Assembly: GCA_016987375.1 (NCBI GenBank)
Contig: PJRA01000498.1
Coordinates: 604,018 to 668,017, forward strand
Reading direction: 5' to 3'
DNA: 64,000 nt
Source: Brachionus koreanus
Lineage: Eukaryota; Rotifera; Eurotatoria; Ploima; Brachionidae
Position 1 is the stretch's first letter; the number at the start of each line of letters is the position of its first letter. A program made the position numbers and the translations under genes. The notes under the pieces are model-generated. The model made no database searches. It was given only the letters and a program-made list of their open reading frames with translations, and was not told the origin of the DNA. Shown one piece after another: positions 55,937-64,000 of the stretch.

Positions 55937-58900
55937 CTAAAAAGAATCTTCAGAATAATAAACATTTTCATCTTTTTTAGTACTAGGCACTACAATTATT
56001 TTATTATTTTTAAACATTCGATGAACATTAGGCTTGTACGAACTTTCATAACAACTCTTCGAATCAAAACTTATTTCATCGTATTCATTTACATCAGAGC
56101 TGCTTGTTTGGCCTTTCAATTGAAATTCAATCTTTCTTGACTGTGTATCGAAATCACTTGAATCACAAGATTTTAAATTAACTACATCTATTATTTCTCC
56201 AAATGAATTAGAACACTGATTTTTATTTCTCACAATGTAATAACCAGAATTTTGATTTCTTCCAAAATTCTGATTATACATTCTGTCATTTGGAGAACAA
56301 TAACAATAACAGACATCACACATTAAAATTGCATCATCACATCCACTCTCTATTCTTTCTGGACAAACAATTCGATTTTTACAGTAGCAGCATTTTCGTT
56401 TAGCAGCATAAACACTGGCTTTATTCATTTCACACTCACTCGATGTAGCTTCCGAGCACGTATTTGATAATTCTGATTCTTGAAACCAATTGAATAAAAA
56501 TCCTCGATTATTTGGTTGAGCTTTTAAATCCATTTCAAATTCTTTATCATTTGCCAGAGTAAATGACACTTAAAAAATAAAAATCAGTATAAAATTTTGG
56601 CTAAACGAAGCTTATGTCAAAAAAGTTTTTTAATTATTTTTGAGTATGCAATATTCTGCTGAAGTTTTATGCATTTAGTATTTTGTATAATATGTGACTG
56701 AAAATAATTTACAATTTTAAGTTTTCATATTTACAGATTTTTTGTGCATTATTTCAGAAAATTAAAAAAACTCTTTAGAATTATTTGGTAAATAAAATGA
56801 GAATTAAAGACTTTCTGAAATGTTGCACAAAAAATCTAAAAATATGAAAACTTAAAATTGTAAAATTATTTTTATTTTTCCGAAAATTTGTTTCTGCATT
56901 AATTATTTTTTAAAATTATTTAATTTTTAAGCATAAACTTCAAAATGGGTAAAATTTAATAAATTTAAATTTATCTACATTCTGTGTTAGGATTAACATG
57001 ATTTGAAATGCGTTTTAATTCAATTAAATTTTTAGTATTGTTATAATTTTGGTATGCATGATTTGAAATAAAGCCCTTGTGAGAAATTGCTCTAATATCT
57101 TGATGGTTTTCGGTAGCAATATTTTGGCTTAGGTTTGGAAAGCTCGAAGATCTTAAAAAACCCTGAGGTCCATTTGAATGCTCTAAATTAACCAGACTTT
57201 GTGTCATAGCAGGAATTCTTTTTGTGACAAATAGTAAATTCGATTCATTTGCACCTCTATTTGAATCTTCATAGCCACTTGAAGTGGTTTTAATTTCTTA
57301 AAAAAATTTTTAAAAAAATAGTTTTAATTAGCTGCAAAGTTACCATTTTTTTGAAAATGAGACCCGGCAAAACCTGTTCCGCTAAGTGCCATATCATCTA
57401 CAAAATATTTAAAGCTTTTATTCGTCACTACTGCACTTGGAGGCGCTGCAAAACCCTTTTTTTTCAAAAAATTGTTAAAATGACAAATTTAGATAAAAAA
57501 AATTTTTTTTTTAGTTTTTATTAGATTAGCGATTATTACCACTTTAGCTTTACGCCTCTTCCAGCAAAGTCCAAATAAAGGACAGCATTTGAGACAACAA
57601 CAACACAGTAAGAGTAGCCATATTATCCACAATAAAGCAAATAAAGCCAATAATAAAAAAAGGACCCAAATAGGCATTCTTGGATGCTTGAAAATTTCCC
57701 CTTTTCTTGATTGAGTGTAATATTCACTTGCTAAAGTATCAAAACTACACTCTTGACATAAATTAGGATTGGTGAGGCCTGCAATTAGTATTAGATTTGT
57801 TTGATTCATTGCAGCACATATTCTAGAATGAAACTCATTCAAAACATCTAGAAAAATTAAAATTTAAAATTCGATTTATCTAATAAATTAAAATTTGATG
57901 ATACTTAATTTAACATATTTTAGATTAAAATCTGAATTTTTCTTTTATTTTTTTTTTCTGTAATTAATCAATTTAAATCGTCAGATTTTTTAATTTAGTA
58001 TTTTTTTAGACCATTTTGAAAAGCAATTTTATTTTTTTATTAATCCTATATTTTATTATGAATTCATTTTAAAAACGTTCAAATATTATTGAAATAATAA
58101 TGTGATGAAAAAATTTACCGTTTAGAGAAACTTCTAAAAGCTATTTTATATAAAATTTCTATTTTAGCACTCAAAAACCGGATGACTTTTTTGACCCTTT
58201 TATTTAAATCTTTTTTAATACTTTTTTCAATGAAAATTAAATTATTTTATAGAAAAAATTAAATAATTTTATAATATTTTTGATTTAAGATATAATAGAA
58301 AAAAAAATTAAAAAAAAATTATTAAATTTATTGAAAAACAAATAAAGGAAGTTACAAAAGGGGTTCAAAAGACTCCTCCGGTTTTTGAGTGTTAATAAGA
58401 TTTTAGACAAGACCAAGCTATGTTTAAAGTATTTAAGTAAAGCTTCATTTGAACAATGTTCTTTTTTCTATAAAATTTCTATAACTCTTTCTTTCTGGAT
58501 AAACACTAGTAGGAATATTTGCTCAAAAATTATTTTATTTTAAAATGAGAATCAATTTTTTTGACAAAATAGATTTTCGAGATTTTTTAAACAATATTAA
58601 GTCAACTTAAACTGTTATTATTGTAGATTGAATTGTATATAGTTTATTAATAAAAATATCGCATCTCTTTGGAAAAAAACTTAAATAAAATTAAAATCGA
58701 CTCTTATCATAAAAAAACTTTTAAATATTGATGAATATTACTTTTAAATGGAACTTATATAAATCTACAATAATTAAACTCCAACACATATCACAATAGA
58801 ACAGTTAAAATTAAAAAGAAATCCAAACAATACAGATGAAAGTGGATAATACTTTATAAAAAACAAAATAACAAGTGATAATTCTGGCGCATTTCAGAAG

Positions 58901-61900
58901 AAAAAATTTATCAGTATGCATAGAAAAAATTACAAACATACTTTATTTGTGCAACACTCTTAACTCTATTCAGAACAGCTTTTTTGAAAAAAAAATTCTA
59001 AAAGATCTTTCAAAAAAATTTATGAATACTATTTTTAAATCCTATTTATTTCTTTATTTTAAAATACGAGATATTTTTATTTCTTCCATTTAAGCTTTAC
59101 ATAATATCTTAATAAACTGAAAAGCGAAAAGAATAATAACAAAAAGATATTTGAACGAATAGTAAAAATAATCAAGAATTTTTTGGCTATAAATTAAAGA
59201 AAAATAAAGATTAAATTACAAAATTTTTTTAAAATTTTTAACTTGGTTTCACATTCGATTTGGTCTCCATGTAAGCTTGAAACAAGATAAAAAAAATTTC
59301 TTTAAATAGTCAAGTTAAGCCAGTTATGCAAAAAAATACTTATTATTTAATAATTAATAATTTAAATGCACACTAAAACAAATAAATATTTAAGTTTGTA
59401 AAACTATTCATAGATGGTTTCAAGCTTAAATAAAGGCCGAACTTAATGTTCTATAGCTTAGAATTTGTTTTTTTTTGAAAGCTAGTAAATTATGGGGTAT
59501 AATAAGCAGAGCTCTCCTTTAGGAAATAAGTATTGGTCTGTGTTTAAGGAAAAGCTGTCAGAACAACTTTAAAAAAATTTTTTATCAGACTTTAAAATTT
59601 ATCGCAAATTTCTTTTAACTTAAATTTGAACAAAAATTTTATTTTATAATTCTGCTTATTAGAAAGTAAAAAATAAAAAATCTAATAAAATTACTTAGAA
59701 AATTACTGCAATATGAGTTTATAGCCGCATATACTTCTTTTTGTGGAACAGGTTGACCATTTTGACCATAGAGAATAAATTCAAATATGCTAACATTTTG
59801 ACTAGGATGAGTTATATTAAAAAATTGTATCCCATTCGGTTTGTATAATGGAAATAGATTCGAATTGTTGTTTATACATTGAAGAGAAAAATTTTTTGCA
59901 TAAAATTGTGAAATTGAAGATGGATCTGACAAAAGAAGAGTAGAAATCAAATTTTCTAAATTTAATTGTTTTTGCTCGTTCACTACTTGGCTTAAGCCTT
60001 CAGTTGAAAATAAATTGCTCATAAACTTTTCATTTTTGTTTATTAAATCAAAAGTTGAGTCAGGATTGAAGTCAAGAGGTGTCCAAAGAACATATGATTC
60101 AAAACTACCTCCTAGTTCATTTGCAATTAATCTAAGAACTGTTTCACTTATAGATGTTCGTAATGGAGTCAACATTGAGTTGATATTAAATGGTATTTGC
60201 ATAGGTATGAACTTGTTCAAATATTTATTCATGTCATACGCTATAAAATCCAAGTCAAAATTGTCAATTTGATGTGAAAAAATTCCAGGTAAAAATATAG
60301 AATTGGCATCGCAATTTAGACCAGAAGCTGGATTAAAGATGCCCGGCATAAAAATAAACTCACGATCTTGGTTAATCGGATCGATAAAATATTCCGATTT
60401 TAAAAATACACCGGGAGTTGGTCTCACAGACAATTCACCATCTGAGTCCATATATATTCCAGGTAGTATGTCCAATTTGACCAAATTGTATGCCTTTCCA
60501 TTAAAGTCAAATAAATCTAAATAAGGATTTTCGGATGAAACCAGACTTAGTGCTCGATTTAATTCTAAATATGATTTTATTTTTTCACTATTTGCTCTAA
60601 GTGTTTCTAAACTAGCTTTGACTAGAGGCCTCAAATTTGGTTCATTTTGAAACAAGTTCCAATTTGAATAAGAAAAAAATGAATTTTTAGATGCTTGAAT
60701 ATTCAAGCGCGCATAAATATCATTGATTAGATCAAGATCAGGATTTTGAGGCAATTTTCCTTGACTAATCAAGCTAGATATTGTCTCAGAAAGTATTTTA
60801 TCTATTCTAGCTCGCATTAAAGTTTCTTGTATATTCAAAGGCAAATCAGATGTGAAAGTATTGACCCGATTTCTCAACGAGTTCAATACATCAGGCATGC
60901 TTATAGATGGATTTAGAATGGCCAAAGGTCCTTTTGGAATGGTGTTATAATTATTAAATGAAAAGTGCATGAATGTATTGTCGCGTATAAAACTCTGAAT
61001 TCCAGTGAGAACATTTGGATTAGTAATGTCCAAGTTAGTGTTCGGTTTAAAGTCCGAAAAAATGCTTTCATCAAATGTTAGATAGTTCAAACTTGACTTT
61101 AAAAGAGCACTTTCTTTTTCAAGACAAATGTGATCTGATACTGAGTTGTTGAATAGTGGATAGCATAATTCGCTTTCTATTTGGCATCTATCAACTGGAG
61201 TCATTGAAGCTGCCATGGTAACACATTGTAATGTCGTGAACTCACAATTTAGTCCGATTATTGAATCACGTTCACATTCACATGTATAAGATGCATATTT
61301 GTTTTGCTGATTTAAAGGCTTTCTAATTGCGTTGGTTAAACTAAAACTGTCTTTTTGGCATTTGCTGGTGTTAGGATTACATGATGGTATCACGGAATCG
61401 GGATGACATTGATTAGGTTTTGTGTTAACAACTGGTGTTCGACACTTGAAGCCTGTGTATTCACTGTCGCATATACAAACACCTATTGTACTAATATCAT
61501 CCTTCGTTAGTTTAATTTCATCTAGCTCGTCAATAAATTGGTTAGAGCTGGAGCGTAATCCGTGAACAATTCGATAGTATTTTAGCAATAAGGCTAAGTC
61601 TTTGTTGGACACAAATTGAAGTCGTCTCAACAAAAGCTCTAAATCAAAATTAGACAGCTGTTTTTCGTTCTTTAAATTTGATAATTGCATACAAACATTT
61701 GGACCAGACTCATTTTCATTGCAATCTGTGTCAGAATTACACTCTAGCATTGATTCCTAAAATTTTTTTGCAATTATTTCTATTAAGTTTAAAAGTTCTT
61801 GAAAAAAAATCAAATGTAACATTAATCTTTAAGGAATATTTATATGTGTTTTTTATTAAACGCTAATTACTCTTTTCAAAATTCTATTACAAAGTTACAG

Positions 61901-64000
61901 TAAAGTATTTTAAAATAATAATAAATAAAATAATTTAATAATAAAAATAAAAATGGCCATCAAATTCTTTATCTGGACATTAATTAACCAAGTTGGCCAT
62001 TACAATTGAACTAATTTTTTGAAAAGTAAAATTTTACACGTAAAAAAAAAGTTTATCTTAATATTTTTGGAAAAACAAAGGTATGCTTTCAATTTGCTAA
62101 AGCTATTTACACGCATATTTTGCCTGAATCGTTAATTTACTCTGATTCGAGCGAGCCTATTCTAGAATACGTGATATAGACAAGAATTTTCAGCACAAAA
62201 ATGTGAATCACAGTTTACACTTTGATAATGCTGATGATGGGACACACACGAATGGTATTGAATATGTCTGGTGTGCTGCAAAAGCTCATATGAAGACCAT
62301 GCCTCGAGTGTCTAGATCTTATTTATTAAAACTTGAAAAGCAAGTTATTTTGGGGGAGTATAAAAAAACTTTTTGAACTCATCCTCTTAAAGGTTTAAAA
62401 AAATAAGTATCTGTTTGTGTTCAAGCCCTAATAACTCATGTTCAAATATGCATATCCTAATAGTATTACACCAATTCTGATAGAGAATAATCTCTTCTAC
62501 AAAATGATGTGCTGATTTGAGATGTCATGTCCTTAAAATGTCATGGTTTTTTACCCAAAATCAATATATTTTTTTGTAGATTCAAAAACCAGACAAAATT
62601 CTGAACAAATAATTGGGACCATTTTTTTTATTTATTAAATTTTAAAATAAAAAAAAGGTCCTTACCAGGATCCGGACCCATTATGAAGGACTTAAATTCA
62701 TGAAATTTATGATATTTCATAATCTTTATTGAATTATATATCAAAATTTTAAGTATTTTTTGAAAGATATTATTTTAGAAGATTTTATTTTTAAACTTAT
62801 TAATTATTTTTATTTTTTAGTTTATTAATTCTTTGATCCTTATTTTTTGTCCATGAGAATTGGACAAAAAAGACCAAGGCATCAAAAAAAAATTCATTTG
62901 TTTAACTAACTAGACTGTCGATTGTTTTGAATTTTTAATTAAATAAATTTTTTATTTAATTCTTCCAGACGAACCCAGTCCCGGTCCGAAAAAATTGAGT
63001 TTTTTTTTATTAAAAAAAATTTTTCCAAATTTCCTATTTTTATTTCGGGATAAAAAAACGGGATAATTTAACTAAAAATTAGAATATTAAGTAGAATTCA
63101 ATTAACTTTTGAATTGGTGAAATAAACCAACTTCTATTTTGGTTTTTCAAAAATTTGAATTTTTTCATTTTTTTTGTATAAGAATTTTTCAAGAAAATAA
63201 AGACAAATAAAAAAGCAATAAACATACTTCTATTAATCTTGGCATAGTTGATGATGAAACTGTTGTAGTAAAGAAAAATTCACTTGTATTTAATAAAGAT
63301 GGAATTTCAATTTGGAAAATTTCTCTAAGAACAATGCTATTTTGCTCTGAATCAATAACATTGATTTCAATAGCAGAATTAGTTGAATTAAGCTCTAATT
63401 GAAAAAATTAGTTCTTATTCAATTTGTTTAATTTAATTACGAGAAAGTATTTTATTGGGAATAAATAGATTTCCATCATCATCTAAGGTGATATCTTGGC
63501 CTATTGCACGAAGAGTATATCTATTTGCCGGGTATATATTTTCGTCTAGTTGAAATTGCCCCAATCGAATATTTGACATTCCATTTAAGAAAAACAAGTC
63601 TGTTGAATCATTTAATTTGTCAAAATCATACACTAATGCTGGTGTTGGCTGATTACGAGTGTCAATCTTGAACCAAATCTCGGTTTTTCTAATTTTGTCC
63701 ATGTTTTCTTTTATATCTACTTTTAACTTTAGAAGAGGATTTGTATATTTAAGAAATTCATTTCCAAGCTTTTGTTTTAAAAATATTTTTCCATCTTTAG
63801 TTATGTCCAAGTAGTCATTGTTATCAGACACAGAGTACTCATAATTTTTTTCAGGTTCATTCCCTAAAGGAAATAGTTGAGCTACGATGCTTTCTTTGGG
63901 CAAGTCAAATTTAATGCTTATATTCGGAATAAAGATTGGACTATTGTCGAAAAATATCTTGGAATACTCTTCATTTTCAATTGGAAGCAAAAAATATTTC
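55937..64000 (-). CDS. Large cadherin-type cell-surface receptor, C-terminal seven exons (5' end beyond window)
   Basis: Exons 64000-63441, 63394-63228, 61756-59707, 57847-57540, 57455-57344, 57296-56979 and 56568-55937 join in phase (about 1382 codons here). Exon 1 of this set has cadherin-repeat-like strands (YEYSVSDNNDYLDITKDGKI, LLKLKVDIKEN). The long exon has Cys clusters spaced like EGF modules (CICDSEYTGFKC; YTCECERDSIIGLNCE) and a long extracellular region. Exon 57847-57540 supplies a membrane span (IWVLFLLLALFALLWIIWLL) followed by a CCCCLKCC palmitoylation-type cluster. About 390 residues of cytoplasmic tail follow, with a CCYC...CDVCYCYC cluster. This order resembles protocadherin/Fat-like adhesion receptors. 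No classical catenin-binding tail is seen. Introns hold MITEs and a Merlin relic. Confidence 0.75.
56701..56873. mobile_element. Foldback MITE in an intron of the cadherin gene
   Basis: Arms of about 62 bp at 56701-56762 and 56811-56873 are reverse complements (AATAATTTACAATTTTAAG, TTTTCATATTT, GATTTTTTGTGCA) with few mismatches. Loop about 48 bp. Non-coding. Confidence 0.8.
57848..59706 (-). other. 1.86-kb intron of the cadherin gene
   Basis: Contains the MITE at 58167-58392. An open plus-strand frame at 58875-59093 is A/T-biased with no motif and is not believed. Confidence 0.6.
58167..58392. mobile_element. TA-flanked Tc1/mariner-type MITE
   Basis: Ends GCACTCAAAAACCGGATGAC and (inverted) ACACTCAAAAACCGGAGGAG, extended by TTTTG.ACCC; about 30-bp TIRs. 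TA flanks at 58165-58166 and 58393-58394. 226 bp of A/T-rich non-coding DNA. Confidence 0.82.
62080..62365 (+). pseudogene. Merlin-like (ISXO2-type) transposase relic
   Basis: Reads LIYSDSSEP (first catalytic Asp context), then after a frame change HKNVNHSLHFDNADDG, THTNGIEYVWCAAKAHMK and SYLLKLEKQVIL. The VNHS...HTNxIExxW...K pattern is the end of the DDE domain in ISXO2-like and Merlin transposases. It stops at about 62375. No TIRs found. Lies antisense in a cadherin intron. Confidence 0.75.

Noticed and set aside
58875..59093. 72-codon plus-strand frame in a cadherin intron
   Set aside because: Composition is Ile/Phe/Lys-rich as expected from A/T-rich DNA; no motif and no splice context.
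62650..62700. tRNA-like TTACCAGGATCCGGACCCA
   Set aside because: Resembles a tRNA T arm on the minus strand, but no A box, anticodon arm or acceptor pairing could be built.
1..64000. CRISPR arrays, operons, bacterial-type ribosome binding sites
   Set aside because: The DNA is eukaryotic with spliced genes; no regularly spaced direct repeats of CRISPR type were seen.

Overview
This window is AT-rich eukaryotic genomic DNA from a protostome animal. The animal markers are an innexin, a glycoprotein-hormone-receptor-type LGR, an NK2 homeobox gene, a cadherin-type membrane protein and the ciliary protein TCTE1/DRC5. Many introns are only about 45-70 bp and the DNA is packed with short repeats. 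A monogonont rotifer such as Brachionus is my best guess, but that is an inference from gene content and style. Most gene models below were spliced by hand, using reading-frame continuity across GT..AG introns and family knowledge.

Layout: 1-2028 (-) LGR-type GPCR running off the left edge. 3.1-4.6 kb: a hAT-type MITE, a dispersed repeat and an old LINE scrap. 4936-5316 (+) HIG1-domain protein. 5.99-6.99 kb (-) dead hAT transposase. 9244-15962 (-) innexin in two exons, whose 5 kb intron holds a LINE with an inverted 5' part. 17283-17355 (-) tRNA-Arg(UCG). 17.4-22.9 kb is a gene desert. 22959-25016 (+) two neighbouring EF-hand genes. 25.7-28.2 kb: a broken Ty3/gypsy chromovirus piece and a dead Tc1. 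30121-31109 (-) NK2 homeobox. 33860-36876 (+) uL11m followed closely by dienoyl-CoA isomerase (ECH1). 37505-38352: a short MULE-like element. 39089-39565 (+) a repeat-bearing membrane protein. 39825-41300 (-) DRC5. 41.8-42.7 kb: LINE. 45.4-45.6 kb: intron-containing tRNA-Tyr with an inverted deleted copy. 46883-47872 (+) unknown protein. 48163-49071: a second MULE-like element. 49246-49590: a palindromic MITE. 50828-53342 (-) and 53629-54732 (+) two unknown multi-exon genes that are head to head. 55937->64000 (-) the C-terminal part of a large cadherin-type receptor.

The genes look like an ordinary mix of housekeeping, signalling and ciliary functions with no operon logic. The most interesting material is mobile DNA. 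Two MULE-like elements have terminal inverted repeats built from tandem sub-repeats and flanking 9-10 bp target duplications; each appears to keep a different end of a transposase. A small TA-flanked MITE sits exactly inside a putative splice acceptor. Other notable points are a start codon that forms its own coding exon, a twin-priming-like LINE, and an NK2 gene with a facing pair of NK2-type sites upstream.
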